Positions 32,537 through 41,600 of a stretch of 64,000 bases of DNA are shown piece by piece. The stretch comes from an uncultured Trueperaceae bacterium (GTDB lineage Bacteria > Deinococcota > Deinococci > Deinococcales > Trueperaceae): the NCBI GenBank assembly GCA_937873495.1, contig CALMXZ010000011.1, forward strand, positions 470,808-534,807. The letters are read 5' to 3'. A program made the translations under genes and the position numbers. Position 1 is the stretch's first letter, and each line of letters starts with the position of its first letter. Below the pieces are notes generated by a model that saw only the letters and a list, made by a program, of their open reading frames with translations, made no database searches and was not told where the DNA came from.

Positions 32537-34105
32537 TCAGAACAGGTCCGCCACGCTCACGGCCGCCTGCGGCTCGACGTAAGCAGTGTCCATCTGCGCG
32601 AGCTGGAGCTTGCCCGAGATGTCGTCGTTGACGCCGTGCCAGTACGTGTAGCTGTCCAGCACCCAGATGCCGCTCTCGCGCGTGCCGTTGCCGCTCGCCT
32701 TCACGCCGCCGAACGGCATGTGGGCCTCCGCGCCGTTGGTCGTGTTGTTGATGCTCGTCATGCCGGCCTGGATCTCGTCCTTGAAGGCGTACGCCCACTC
32801 GCGGTTGTTCGTGTAGATGCTGCTTGAGAGACCGTAGGCGACGGCGTTGGCGGTGGCGATGGCCTCCTCGATGCCGTCGACCTTCACGAGGTTGATGGTG
32901 GGCCCGAAGATCTCTTCCTGGAAGAGCTTCATGCCGGGCTTCACCCCTTCCCACACGGTCGGCCAGCCGTAGAAGCCGGCGTTCGGGTCGCCGATGAACC
33001 CCGCGGGCTTCGAGTCCGGGGTGATGCGGCCCTTGCCGTAGAGGAGCGTGGCCCCGTCGGCCTTGCCCCACTCGTACTGCTGCTCCCAACGCCTGAAGAA
33101 GCGCTCGTTGATGAACGGGCCGTAGAGTACGTCCTCGGTCTTGAGCGGGTCGCCGATGCGGATCCTCTCGACCGCGGCCAGGTAGCGTTTCTTGAACTCG
33201 TCGTAGATCGGCGCATCGACGATGACGTTGCCGGCGCTCGTGCAGCGCTGCCCCCCGGTGGCGAACGCCGAGAAGATGGCGCCCTGGACCGCGTTGTCCA
33301 GGTCGGCGTCGCGCATGACGACGAGCGGGTTCTTACCGCCGAGCTCGAGCGTCGGGTGTTGGAGGTTGCGGCCCGCCACCTCGCCGACGTACCGCCCGAC
33401 CGTGCTGGAGCCGGTGAAGGCGAGCTTGTCGACCAGGCCGTCGTCCATGAGCTCGATCAGGTACTGCCCCGCCGCGTCCTTGCCGCCGCCGAACACGACG
33501 TTGAACACCCCGGCCGGCAACCCGGCGCCGAGGAGGATCCTCGCGAAGGCGTAAGAGCAGGCCGGCACGTCCTCCGACGGCTTCCACACGATCGTGTTGC
33601 CCGTGACGAGGGCGGGGATGATCTTCCAGCTCGGCACAGCCACCGGGAAGTTACCGGCGGTGACGATGCCGACCACGCCGAGCGGGCGGCGGTACGTCAT
33701 GAGGTCCTTGCGCGGCATCTCGCTCGGGACCGTCTGGCCGTAGAGGCGCCTGCCCTCGCTCTGGAAGAAGTAGCAGGTGTCGATGGCCTCCTGGACGTCG
33801 CCGCGGGCTTCCTTGAGCGTCTTGCCCATCTCGCGCGTAATGAGGCGGGCGAGGGGCTCCTTCTCCCGCTCGATGGCCTGGCCGACGAGGCCGATGACCT
33901 GGCCGCGGATGGGAGCGGGCGTCTTGGCCCACGCCTTGGCCGCCGCCCGAGCGGCCCGAGCGGCCTCCTGAACCTGCTCCTTGGTGGCCTCGTAGAAGGC
34001 GCCGAGCACGTCGCTCGTATCGCTCGAGTTGCGGCTCTCGAAGGTCCTCTCGCCGACGACCTCGCGGCCGGCGTAGAGGTGCGGGTAAACCTTGTCCTTG
34101 CTCAT
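32537..34105 (-). CDS. NAD(P)-dependent aldehyde dehydrogenase
   Basis: The 522-aa protein is a complete member of the ALDH superfamily. It has GNFPVAVPSWKIIPALVTGNT and WKPSEDVP (cofactor), FTGSSTVG, ELGGKNPLVV with the general-base Glu, ATGGQRCTSAGN with the catalytic Cys, EEIFGPTINLV and MPFGGVKASGNGTRE. The wording is closest to 2-oxoglutarate-semialdehyde or aminoadipate-semialdehyde type enzymes, but substrate is not decided by sequence. ATG 34105 begins the conserved part, and an upstream open frame is discarded. It is transcribed toward uppS, and a hairpin separates them. Confidence 0.9.
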   Translation of the reverse strand: MSKDKVYPHLYAGREVVGERTFESRNSSDTSDVLGAFYEATKEQVQEAARAARAAAKAWAKTPAPIRGQVIGLVGQAIEREKEPLARLITREMGKTLKEARGDVQEAIDTCYFFQSEGRRLYGQTVPSEMPRKDLMTYRRPLGVVGIVTAGNFPVAVPSWKIIPALVTGNTIVWKPSEDVPACSYAFARILLGAGLPAGVFNVVFGGGKDAAGQYLIELMDDGLVDKLAFTGSSTVGRYVGEVAGRNLQHPTLELGGKNPLVVMRDADLDNAVQGAIFSAFATGGQRCTSAGNVIVDAPIYDEFKKRYLAAVERIRIGDPLKTEDVLYGPFINERFFRRWEQQYEWGKADGATLLYGKGRITPDSKPAGFIGDPNAGFYGWPTVWEGVKPGMKLFQEEIFGPTINLVKVDGIEEAIATANAVAYGLSSSIYTNNREWAYAFKDEIQAGMTSINNTTNGAEAHMPFGGVKASGNGTRESGIWVLDSYTYWHGVNDDISGKLQLAQMDTAYVEPQAAVSVADLF

Positions 34106-34188
34106 GGGGCAATTACAACATGGGGTTGGGCCGGGTCGGAGCCATGGTTCTGGTGGACCTCGGCACACCGGAGGCCGCTTCGCAACAG

Positions 34189-34635
34189 TCAACCGTCTTT
34201 CTTCGCCGCTCCTTGAATCCAATAGCGCTGCCCATGCGCGCTGTGCCGTGTGATCTCCCCAGTGGCCAGCCGTCGGCGGACCTCTACTAGATGAAGCGAC
34301 ACGATGGGAGAATCCTCGAACAATACGACCCCTTCGACCGCCATCTCTGCCCAGAACGCGGAGATCGGAGCACCAGCTTCTGGAAAGCGAATGAAGTGCG
34401 GTTCGATGTTCAGGCCGTTCCAGGCGGGTGGGGCTTCATCCCATCTTCGATACTGATCACGGTTAACGGCGGTGTCACTTGTGACGATGACGATGACATC
34501 GAGATCTGATCGGTCAGTCAGCTCGTCTCGCGCCCACGAGCCATACGCGACTATCGCCATGAGGCTCGCTCCGAACAAGCCCACCGCCCTCTCTACCAGC
34601 CTGGCACAGAGCTCATCAAGGAAGTAGCGCGCCAT
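34189..34635 (-). CDS. MNT-like nucleotidyltransferase domain protein
   Basis: The 148-aa protein is a polymerase-beta-type nucleotidyltransferase: YGSWARDELTDRSDLDVIVI at residues 31-50, with the G32-S33 and D44/D46 metal pair. Such small proteins are the MNT half of HEPN-MNT toxin-antitoxin pairs, or aminoglycoside-type transferases. No HEPN gene is adjacent. Its ATG follows the stop of a degraded DUF433 gene with no gap. The region is visibly less GC-rich than its surroundings and has less biased codons, suggesting acquisition. Confidence 0.7.
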   Translation of the reverse strand: MARYFLDELCARLVERAVGLFGASLMAIVAYGSWARDELTDRSDLDVIVIVTSDTAVNRDQYRRWDEAPPAWNGLNIEPHFIRFPEAGAPISAFWAEMAVEGVVLFEDSPIVSLHLVEVRRRLATGEITRHSAHGQRYWIQGAAKKDG

Positions 34636-34970
34636 TCACGCCGCGTTCTCGAAGAGGATGGCGTTCTTGACGTAAGCGGGATCGACACCATAATCCTCCG
34701 CTACCTGGTGCGATGATTCGCCGGCGTCTATACGGGCGACCACCACGCGTGTCTTGATCCCCGTTCCGGTCAAGGTCGGGGCGCCGAATGCAACGAGCGG
34801 CGACAACGCGATGGGGTACTGCTCGCCCACCAACGAGCGGTGCTTTCCGGTACACGCAGGTAGCGGGCGGCCGCTGCGATCGTGTACAGGGGCACATCCC
34901 CCGGCTCCTGGCCGCCGAAGAAGGCTCGATCGACGTTCGCGCGACCCCAGCCGTGGACGTGTTCTGCCAC
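34636..34970 (-). pseudogene. Decayed HTH-DUF433 protein (frameshift and internal loss)
   Basis: Two minus-strand frames hold parts of one known architecture. The 5' part (34970 down to about 34825) encodes PLYTIAAAARYLRVPESTARWW, the MerR-like HTH that starts many DUF433 proteins. The 3' part (34833-34636, another frame) encodes PLVAFGAPTLTGTGIKTRVV followed by IDAGESSHQVAEDYGVDPAYV, the end of DUF433. The central part of about 130 residues normally between them is missing, and the frames differ by one base at the junction. The 65-aa 3' frame could still be translated from a TTG at 34833, so a minimal DUF433 antitoxin-like protein remains possible. Confidence 0.6.
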
Positions 34971-35156
34971 CCTGCGCCTCCTTCCCCGGTCACCGCGATT
35001 CTAGGCCAAAGAGCCAGATCACGGGCAAGCGACCACAACCTAGTCGCCCTACGCCATACCCCCACCCGAACGGCTTACTATCGTGCAGGTGCGCCCGGCC
35101 CATCTGGTCGGCTCACCCGGCCGGTCCCAACCGTCCGCGGCACAAGGAGGACCACC

Positions 35157-36224
35157 ATGCTGCGTGCAGCCCAAGAACCGAGACACCAAGACAGCCCCGT
35201 CACGCGCGCATGTCCACGCCGCCCCGCACGGCGCGCCCCGGCCCTCGCGCGCCTCCTGATCCTCATCGCTTCCTGCCTCCTGAGCGGCGCCCTCGCCCAA
35301 GGCGAGGTCCGCGTCTACTCCGTGATCAACGAGGACGACGTCAAGCTCCTCGCCGACATGTTCACCGCCGAGACCGGCATCCAGGTCAGCTACCTGCGCG
35401 CGGCGACCGGCGAGCTCGTCAGCCGCGTGATCGCGGAGAAGGGCGCGCCGCAGGCCGACGTCCTCCTCGGCGGCCCCAGCTCGCAGCACATCGCCATCGC
35501 CGATACCGGCGCCCTCGCCCGGTACTCGCCCGCGGCCGCCGAGGCCCTGCCCGCTTACGCCGTGAGCCCGGAAGGGTACTGGACCGGTTTCTACCTGACC
35601 GCCCTCGGCATCGGCGTCAACGAGGAGCGCTTCCACCGGCTCTTCCCGGACAAGCCGTTCCCGGCCACCTGGGACGACCTCCTCGACCCGGCGTTCGCCG
35701 GCGAGATCGTCATGACGGACCCAGTGGCGTCCTCGACCGCGTACCTCTTCGTCCAGACGCAGCTCCAGCGCCTCGGCTGGGACGCCGGCTGGGCCTACCT
35801 CGAGGCGCTCGCCCCGCTCGTCGGGCAGTTCCCCGCCAGCGGCGGCGCGCCGCCACAGCTCGTCGGCACGGGCGAGTACGCCATCGGTGTCGCCTACACG
35901 CACGCCCTGGCGCGCTACCGTCACGACGGCTTCCCCGTCTCGACCATCGTGCCGCCAGCCACGGCCGGCGAGGTCGGCGCCGTCTCGATCATCGAGGGCG
36001 GGCCGAACCCCGACAACGCCCAGCGCTTCGTCGACTTCGTCCTCTCCGCCACGGCCGAGGCGGCCTTCTCGGCGCAGTCGCTCACCACGCCCCTCAACCC
36101 CGAGGTGACCCTCCCGGAGGGCGCCAACACGTTCGCCGATTTCGATTTCATCGACTACGACGCGAAGCTGGCCGGCGACCAGCGCGACGAGGTGCTCCTG
36201 CGCTGGCAACAGGTGGTCCATTGA
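35157..36224 (+). CDS. ABC transporter substrate-binding protein (Fe3+/FbpA-like)
   Basis: The 355-aa protein has a signal peptide after a basic start (LARLLILIASCLLSGALAQ) and the family 1 binding-protein fold: VRVYSVINEDDVKLLADMFTAETGIQV, PQADVLLGG, YWTGFYLTALGIGVNEERF, TWDDLLDPAFAGEIVMTDPVASSTAYLF, and VSIIEGGPNPDNAQRFVDFVLS. Paralogues bind ferric iron, phosphonates or polyamines; iron is the most usual for this set. The start has AAGGAGG seven bases upstream. The first gene of three, its stop overlaps the permease start as TTGA. Confidence 0.88.
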   Translation: MLRAAQEPRHQDSPVTRACPRRPARRAPALARLLILIASCLLSGALAQGEVRVYSVINEDDVKLLADMFTAETGIQVSYLRAATGELVSRVIAEKGAPQADVLLGGPSSQHIAIADTGALARYSPAAAEALPAYAVSPEGYWTGFYLTALGIGVNEERFHRLFPDKPFPATWDDLLDPAFAGEIVMTDPVASSTAYLFVQTQLQRLGWDAGWAYLEALAPLVGQFPASGGAPPQLVGTGEYAIGVAYTHALARYRHDGFPVSTIVPPATAGEVGAVSIIEGGPNPDNAQRFVDFVLSATAEAAFSAQSLTTPLNPEVTLPEGANTFADFDFIDYDAKLAGDQRDEVLLRWQQVVH

Positions 36225-37879
36225 CGTACGGCATCCGGTCGCTCGGCCGGCTGTGGCGTTACGACCGGGGGTTGCTCCTGGCGTACGGCCTGGTGGCGGC
36301 CTTCCTGCTCGTCTTCGTGGTCGCGCCGCTCATGCGGGTGGCGTTCGAGCCCACGGTCGCGGACTGGCGCCAGGTGTTCTCGACGCCGCGCTGGCGCAGC
36401 GCGAGCCTCAACACCCTCACCATGCTCGTCCTCTCGACGGGGTCGTCACTGCTGGTCGGCACGCTCTACGCCTACGCCGTCACGCGCGCGCGGGTGCCGG
36501 GGGCCGGCTTCTTCGGCGTCGTGCCCCTGTTCTTGCTGTTGACGCCGCCGTTCGTGGCCGGCCTCGCCTTCATCCTCCTCCTCGGTAGGCGCGGCCTCGT
36601 CACGTACCAGCTCCTCGGGCTCGAGACGTCCATCTACGGCTGGCACGGCCTGTGGCTGGCCCAGACGCTCTCCTTCTTCCCCGTCGCCTACCTCGTGCTC
36701 CGCGGCTCCTTCGCGGCCATCGACCCTGGGCTCGAGCAGGCCGCCAGGGGCCTCGGCGCGAGCCGCGCCCAAGTCCTGCGCACCGTCACCCTGCCGCTCG
36801 CGACGCCAGGGCTGCTGGCGGCGGCGCTGTTCATCGCCATCGGCATCCTCGGCGACTTCGGCAACCCCATGCTCGTCGGCGGGCGCTTCCAGGTCCTCGC
36901 CACGGCGGTGTACACGCAGCTCAGCGGCTGGGCGAGCTTCGGGACGAGCGCCGCGCTCGGCCTGCTGCTGCTCGCCCCCGCCGTCCTGCTCTTCGCCGCG
37001 CAGCAGTGGGTGCAGGGGGCCACGCGCGAGCGCTTCGCGACCGTCGGCGGGCGCGGATCGTCGCTGCCTACGCCGACCGTCTCGCCGTGGCTGCGCTGGG
37101 GGCTCTTCGCCTTCTGCGTGCTCGTCACCCTGTTCGTCGTCGCCAGCCACGGCGTCGTGCTCATGGGCGCTTTCACCCATCTCTGGGGGGTCGACTTCCA
37201 GCCGACGCTCGAGCACGTCGCCTACGTCCTCGGTCAGTTCGGTGGGCTCGGCAACAGCCTCCGCTTCGCCGCGGCGGCGGCGCTCCTCTGCACGGCAGTG
37301 GCGGCCGTGGCCGCCTACCTCGTCCAGCGCGCCAAGGTGCCGCTGCGCCGCGGCCTCGACCTCGCCACGCTCCTGCCTGCCGCCATCCCTGGCACGCTGA
37401 TGGGCGTGGCGTTCGTCCTCGCGTTCAACAACCCCTCGTTCAAGCTGACGGGCACGGCGAGCATCATCGTCATCGCCATGTCCGTCTCGTACCTGCCGGT
37501 CGGCTACCGCATCTGCGCGGCCGCCATGGACCAGCTCAAGCCGAGCCTTGACGAGAGCGCGGCGAACCTCGGCGCGTCCAAGCTGCGGGTGCTCACCACG
37601 ATCACGGCGCCGCTGGTGCGGCAGGCGCTGGCGGCGGCGTTCGTGTTCTGCTTCGTGCGATCGGTCGGGACGCTCAGCACCGTCATCTTCCTCGTCTCGT
37701 TCGACACGCCGCTCGCCTCCGTCGCCATCCTCAACCTGGCCGATCAGGGGAGGTGGGGGCGGGCGGCCGCGTTGGCGAGCGCGCTCGTCGCCGTGACCAT
37801 GCTCTCCATCGGTCTGCTGTACCTGGTCACCGGACGCTCCCTCAAGCCCCTGGCGGAGAGCGCGCATGCCGGCGCCTGA
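36221..37879 (+). CDS. ABC transporter permease with two BPD domains (FbpB-like)
   Basis: The 552-aa protein contains two fused binding-protein-dependent transport domains, each of six membrane segments. The EAA loops are LEQAARGLGASRAQVLRTVTLPLATPGLL near residues 168-195 and LDESAANLGASKLRVLTTITAPLVRQAL near 440-467. This double layout is that of FbpB/CysW-type iron uptake permeases. TTG 36221 overlaps the binding-protein stop. It overlaps the ATPase gene by 14 nt. Confidence 0.9.
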   Translation: MTYGIRSLGRLWRYDRGLLLAYGLVAAFLLVFVVAPLMRVAFEPTVADWRQVFSTPRWRSASLNTLTMLVLSTGSSLLVGTLYAYAVTRARVPGAGFFGVVPLFLLLTPPFVAGLAFILLLGRRGLVTYQLLGLETSIYGWHGLWLAQTLSFFPVAYLVLRGSFAAIDPGLEQAARGLGASRAQVLRTVTLPLATPGLLAAALFIAIGILGDFGNPMLVGGRFQVLATAVYTQLSGWASFGTSAALGLLLLAPAVLLFAAQQWVQGATRERFATVGGRGSSLPTPTVSPWLRWGLFAFCVLVTLFVVASHGVVLMGAFTHLWGVDFQPTLEHVAYVLGQFGGLGNSLRFAAAAALLCTAVAAVAAYLVQRAKVPLRRGLDLATLLPAAIPGTLMGVAFVLAFNNPSFKLTGTASIIVIAMSVSYLPVGYRICAAAMDQLKPSLDESAANLGASKLRVLTTITAPLVRQALAAAFVFCFVRSVGTLSTVIFLVSFDTPLASVAILNLADQGRWGRAAALASALVAVTMLSIGLLYLVTGRSLKPLAESAHAGA

Positions 37880-39071
37880 GGCGGGGCGGGGCGCCGCCCA
37901 CGTCCGGCTGGTAGGCCTGCGTAAGGCCTTCGGCGCCGCGGTGGCGGTCGACGACTTCTCGCTCGACATCGGCCGCGGCACCTTCACGACCCTGCTCGGG
38001 CCGAGCGGCAGCGGCAAGACGACCGTGCTGCGCATGCTCGCCGGGTTCGTAGAGCCCGACGCGGGCAGCGTGATCATCGACGGGGTCGACCAGACGGGCC
38101 GGCCACCGAACCTGCGCGGCACCGGCATGGTCTTCCAGGACTACGCGCTCTTCCCCCACATGAACGTGCGGGCCAACGTCGAGTACGGGCTGCGCATGCA
38201 GCGCTTCGACAAGGGGGCGAGGCGCGAGCGCGTCGAGCGCGCGCTGGAACTCCTCGGCCTCGGCGGCCTCGCCGGGCGCTTCCCGCACGAGCTGTCCGGC
38301 GGGCAGCAGCAGCGGGTCGCGCTCGGCAGGGTCATCGTCCTGGAGCCGCAGGTCCTGCTGATGGACGAGCCGCTCTCCAACCTGGACGCCAAGCTGCGCG
38401 TGCGCCTGCGGGCAGAGCTCAAGTCGTTGCAGCGGCAGCTGGGCATCACGACCGTCTACGTCACGCACGATCAGGAGGAGGCCCTCTCGCTCTCCGACCA
38501 GGTGGTGGTGATAGACAAGGGGCGCGCGCAGCAGGTCGGCGCGCCGGAGGCCATCTACCGGCGGCCAGCCAACCGTTTCGTCGCGGAGTTCGTTGGCCAG
38601 GCCAACCTGTTGCCGGTCGTGGCCAACGCGGACGCGCGCGGCGCAGGGCCGGCGGGCGCAGGCGGCACCGCGCCGCGGTCGCAGGCGCCCGAGGACCGCG
38701 CCTCGACCGAGGCTGCCGTCTGGGCCACCGCCGCCGGGCGCCGGCTGCTGGTCCGCCTGCCGGACGAGAGGCGCCCGGGCGCCGGCGCCGCCGGAACTGC
38801 GCTGGCGCGCCCGGAGCACGTGCGCCTGGCGCACCGAGACGAAGCCGACGCCGCGAGCGAGGACCGTTCCTGGCGGTGCCGGGCGAAGGTGGTCTCTAGG
38901 GGCTTCTTCGGAGCGTACTCCCGGTACTGGCTGGAGCTCGACGGCGTGCCCGACCTATGGCTCGCCGACGTGCCGCTACCGGAGCTGGGCGGCGAAGAGA
39001 CGAGCGCGTTCGAGCCGGGAGCGAGCGTTACGGTCCGCCTCAACGCCGGCGCGGCCTGCTGGCTGTGGTAG
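37866..39071 (+). CDS. ABC transporter ATP-binding protein (FbpC/PotA-type, TOBE)
   Basis: The 401-aa ATPase powers the transporter. It has Walker A GPSGSGKTT near 43-51, Q-loop MVFQDYALFPHM, signature LSGGQQQR, Walker B VLLMDEPLSNLD and the switch His in YVTHDQEEALSLSD. The C-terminal TOBE-like part (about 265-400) contains a low-complexity stretch rich in Ala, Gly and Pro. The gene overlaps the permease, completing a binding protein, permease, ATPase operon. Confidence 0.92.
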   Translation: MPAPEAGRGAAHVRLVGLRKAFGAAVAVDDFSLDIGRGTFTTLLGPSGSGKTTVLRMLAGFVEPDAGSVIIDGVDQTGRPPNLRGTGMVFQDYALFPHMNVRANVEYGLRMQRFDKGARRERVERALELLGLGGLAGRFPHELSGGQQQRVALGRVIVLEPQVLLMDEPLSNLDAKLRVRLRAELKSLQRQLGITTVYVTHDQEEALSLSDQVVVIDKGRAQQVGAPEAIYRRPANRFVAEFVGQANLLPVVANADARGAGPAGAGGTAPRSQAPEDRASTEAAVWATAAGRRLLVRLPDERRPGAGAAGTALARPEHVRLAHRDEADAASEDRSWRCRAKVVSRGFFGAYSRYWLELDGVPDLWLADVPLPELGGEETSAFEPGASVTVRLNAGAACWLW

Positions 39072-39086
39072 CTCAGGCTCGAACGC

Positions 39087-39872
39087 TCAGACCTTCCGCA
39101 AGTACCACACCTGCTCGCTCGGCCAGTCGCGCGCCCAGGCGTCGCTGACGAAGAACCGGTCCCGGCCTTCGACCGCGGCGGGTCGGGGCTCCCTGAAGCC
39201 CTCGACTACGAAGCCGACGCGCCCGAAGAGCCCGATCCAGTCCTCGAAGGTCAGGTTGAACTCGATGCCGCCCGGGTCGACGGTCACGTCCGTCCAGTCG
39301 AACACGCGGGCGCCGAAGTACGGCCTCACGAGCCTAGTGCCGAGCGCGCTGCCGTCCTCGGGGCTGAAGGCTGGCGTGAAGGGGTGGTTGCCGAGGAAGC
39401 GCAGGCGGCCGCCCGGCTTCAGGAGCCTGTGCGCCTCGGGCAGCCACACGTGCGGGTCGCACCAGATGGCGGCGCCGTACTCGCTGATGGCGAAGTCGAA
39501 GGAGGCGTCCTCGAACGGGGTGCGCTCGGCGTCGCCGTGCACGAAGTCGATGTTCGCGCCGTGGGCGGCCGCCAGGCGTTTCGCGGTGGCGAGCTGCTCC
39601 TCCGAGACGTCGATGCCCGTGACGCGCGCGCCTCGCCGCGCCATCCAGGACGACACGTAACCCGTACCGCAGCCGAGCTCGACGGCGCGCATGCCCGTCA
39701 TGTCATCTAGCAGCAGGCGCAGGTCGCTCTCGGGAACGCCCCACACACCCCAACTCGGCTCGGCGGCCGCCCAGGCCCGCTCGCCGGCCGCCACCCAATC
39801 GGGGGCGCGCTGGTTCCAGTAAGCGCGGTTGGCGGCTACGTGTGCATCCGGCGCTGAACGCTCATGCGGCAT
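39087..39872 (-). CDS. Class I SAM-dependent methyltransferase
   Basis: The 261-aa protein has the Rossmann motifs of UbiE/COQ5-like methyltransferases: MRAVELGCGTGYVSSWMARRG near residues 63-83, VTGIDVSEEQL, IDFVHGDAERTPFEDASFDFAIS and LKPGGRLRFLG. The substrate is unknown; the N-terminal ANRAYWNQRAPDWVAAGERAW is usual for this subfamily. ATG 39872 lies five bases after a TACCAT box. It is convergent with the transporter and divergent from pyrR. Confidence 0.85.
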   Translation of the reverse strand: MPHERSAPDAHVAANRAYWNQRAPDWVAAGERAWAAAEPSWGVWGVPESDLRLLLDDMTGMRAVELGCGTGYVSSWMARRGARVTGIDVSEEQLATAKRLAAAHGANIDFVHGDAERTPFEDASFDFAISEYGAAIWCDPHVWLPEAHRLLKPGGRLRFLGNHPFTPAFSPEDGSALGTRLVRPYFGARVFDWTDVTVDPGGIEFNLTFEDWIGLFGRVGFVVEGFREPRPAAVEGRDRFFVSDAWARDWPSEQVWYLRKV

Positions 39873-39877
39873 GACCG

Positions 39878-39883
39878 ATGGTA
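39878..39883 (-). promoter_or_regulatory. -10 box TACCAT, leaderless start of the methyltransferase gene
   Basis: On the minus strand TACCAT lies five bases before ATG 39872. It is back to back with the pyrR promoter. Confidence 0.5.
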
Positions 39884-39903
39884 CCCGGCCGACTCCCAAG
39901 CGG

Positions 39904-39957
39904 TATGCTCCGTCAGACCTTTAATCCGGTCCAGCGAGGCCGGGAAGGAGCGAACAT
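39904..39957 (+). promoter_or_regulatory. pyrR promoter and PyrR-binding RNA leader
   Basis: TATGCT at 39904-39909 places the transcript start near 39916. From there the leader reads GACCTTTAATCCGG, then TCCAGCGAGGCCGG, then GAAGGAG before ATG 39958. It matches the PyrR-binding loop of Bacillus and Thermus (TTTAA, a stem closing on CCAG-like arms, and the TCCAGNGAGG core). The SD lies directly after the stem, so UMP-loaded PyrR would block translation. The same leader precedes pyrC at 44615. Confidence 0.85.
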
Positions 39958-40527
39958 ATGTCCGAGCCAAGACCCGAGAACCCCAACATGACCTTCAAGG
40001 CGACCCTGATGGGCGAAGTCGAGCTCGAGCGCGCGCTTAAGCGCATCGCGCACGAGGTGGTGGAGCGCAACAAGGGCGCCGAGAGCCTCGCGCTCGTCGG
40101 CATCCACACGCGCGGCGTGCCCATCGCCGAACGGCTCTCCGCCTACATCGCCGAGTACGAGGGCGTCACGCCGCCCTTCGGCAAGCTCGACATCACCCTG
40201 TACCGCGACGACCTGACGGAGATCGCGTTGCAGCCGATCGTCAGGAAGACCGAGGTCGACTTCGACGTGCACGGCATGCGCATCGTGCTCTGCGACGACG
40301 TGCTGTTCACGGGCCGCACCGCCCGCGCCGCGCTTGACGCCCTCATCGACATGGGCAGGCCGGCGGCCATCCAGTACGCCGTCGTCATCGACAGGGGTCA
40401 CAGGGAGCTGCCGATCAGGGCCGATTACGTCGGCAAGAACGTGCCTACCTCCTCGTCGGAGGTCGTGCAGGTGAAGCTCGCGGAGGTCGATGGCGTGAAC
40501 GCCGTCGAGCTCTGGGAGCGCGCGTGA
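39958..40527 (+). CDS. pyrR: Pyrimidine operon regulator / uracil phosphoribosyltransferase PyrR
   Basis: The 189-aa protein binds pyr mRNA leaders in response to UMP and also has uracil phosphoribosyltransferase activity in many bacteria. The PRPP-binding motif is [16 protein letters not shown] at about 107-122, and the family strings [32 protein letters not shown] and [16 protein letters not shown] are intact. The start has AAGGAG seven bases upstream. It heads the operon with pyrB, which it overlaps as GTGA, and is autogenously controlled through its leader. Confidence 0.95.
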   Translation: MSEPRPENPNMTFKATLMGEVELERALKRIAHEVVERNKGAESLALVGIHTRGVPIAERLSAYIAEYEGVTPPFGKLDITLYRDDLTEIALQPIVRKTEVDFDVHGMRIVLCDDVLFTGRTARAALDALIDMGRPAAIQYAVVIDRGHRELPIRADYVGKNVPTSSSEVVQVKLAEVDGVNAVELWERA

Positions 40528-41522
40528 CCGGCACGGCGACCGACCCGACCCCCACCGCCACCCGCCACCGCCACCTCCTCGACTTCACCGCCTGGTCGGC
40601 GGCCGACGTCGTGGCGCTGCTCGGCAGGGCGGACGTGATGGCGCAGGTCCTCACGCGCACCATCAAGAAGGTCCCTGCGCTCCAGGGCTTCACGATCGCC
40701 ACGCTCTTCTTCGAGGAGAGCACTCGCACCCGCCTGAGCTTCGAACGCGCCGCGCGGGCACAGAGCGCGGACGTGATCGCCTTCGCCGCCGGCAGCTCCT
40801 CCCTGAAGAAGGGCGAGAGCCTGCGCGACACGTTGCGGACGGTCGACCAGCTGCAGGTCGACCTCTACGTCGTGCGCCACCCCGCCAGCGGCGCGCCGTA
40901 CCAGCTCGCCCGCTGGACGGACGCCGCCATCGTCAACGCCGGCGACGGACGCCGCGCGCACCCCACGCAAGCGCTGCTCGACGCCTACACGATGCTGAAA
41001 CGCTTCGGCGGCGGTGGGGGCGGGGGCAGCGAACGCGCGGACCCCGAGCGCCCGTTCGCCGGCAAGCGCCTGACCATCGTCGGCGATGTCGACCACTCGC
41101 GCGTGGCGCGCTCCAACGTCGAGCTGTTCACGAAGCTGGGCGGCGAGGTGACGCTGTGCGGGCCGGCCACGCTCGTACCGGCGGAGTTCGGCGCCGTGCC
41201 GGGCGTGCGCGTCGTGACGCGGCTCGAGGAGGCGGTCGAGGGGGCGCACGCCGTCATGGGGCTGCGCCTGCAGCAAGAGCGCATGAGCGCCGGGCTCCTC
41301 CCCTCCTTGAGCGAGTACGTCGCGCGCTACCAGCTCACGGAGAAGGTCATGCGGCTCGCGCACGACGGCGCCATCCTCATGCACCCCGGGCCGCTGATCC
41401 GCGACGTGGAGGTCGACAGCGCCTTGGCGGACGGGCCGCGCAGCGTCATCGAGCAGCAGGTGGCCAACGGCGTGCCAGTGCGCATGGCCGTGCTGTACAC
41501 GCTCCTCGTCGGCAAGGGGTGA
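40524..41522 (+). CDS. pyrB: Aspartate carbamoyltransferase catalytic subunit
   Basis: The 332-aa enzyme condenses carbamoyl phosphate and aspartate, the second step of UMP synthesis. It has [13 protein letters not shown] (carbamoyl phosphate), [45 protein letters not shown] and [16 protein letters not shown] seven-glycine stretch at about residues 162-168 is inserted in the loop before the aspartate domain strand. GTG 40524 overlaps the pyrR stop. No regulatory subunit pyrI is present. Confidence 0.95.
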   Translation: MTGTATDPTPTATRHRHLLDFTAWSAADVVALLGRADVMAQVLTRTIKKVPALQGFTIATLFFEESTRTRLSFERAARAQSADVIAFAAGSSSLKKGESLRDTLRTVDQLQVDLYVVRHPASGAPYQLARWTDAAIVNAGDGRRAHPTQALLDAYTMLKRFGGGGGGGSERADPERPFAGKRLTIVGDVDHSRVARSNVELFTKLGGEVTLCGPATLVPAEFGAVPGVRVVTRLEEAVEGAHAVMGLRLQQERMSAGLLPSLSEYVARYQLTEKVMRLAHDGAILMHPGPLIRDVEVDSALADGPRSVIEQQVANGVPVRMAVLYTLLVGKG

Positions 41523-41563
41523 CCAAGGCAGGGTCGCGGTTGCCCCTCATGCATCTTTGCTGC

Positions 41564-41592
41564 TTGCGCATCCTTGCACGATGTGCAATCAT
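41564..41592 (+). promoter_or_regulatory. Promoter and operator of the TetR gene
   Basis: The perfect palindrome TTGCACGATGTGCAA occupies 41574-41588. It lies in the spacer between a possible -35 TTGCGC (41564-41569) and a weak -10 AATCAT (41587-41592, 17-nt spacing), just before GTG 41601. That position suits autorepression by the TetR protein. Confidence 0.6.
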
Positions 41593-41600
41593 CCGCACCC

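Noticed and set aside
34189-34833. Toxin-antitoxin pair made of DUF433 and nucleotidyltransferase
   Set aside because: DUF433 usually pairs with a PIN-like DUF5615 toxin and MNT with HEPN; neither partner is here, and the DUF433 gene is broken.
35066-35156. Riboswitch ahead of the iron-type ABC operon
   Set aside because: Only about 90 nt with a single TACTAT box and SD; I see no conserved fold of any known class.
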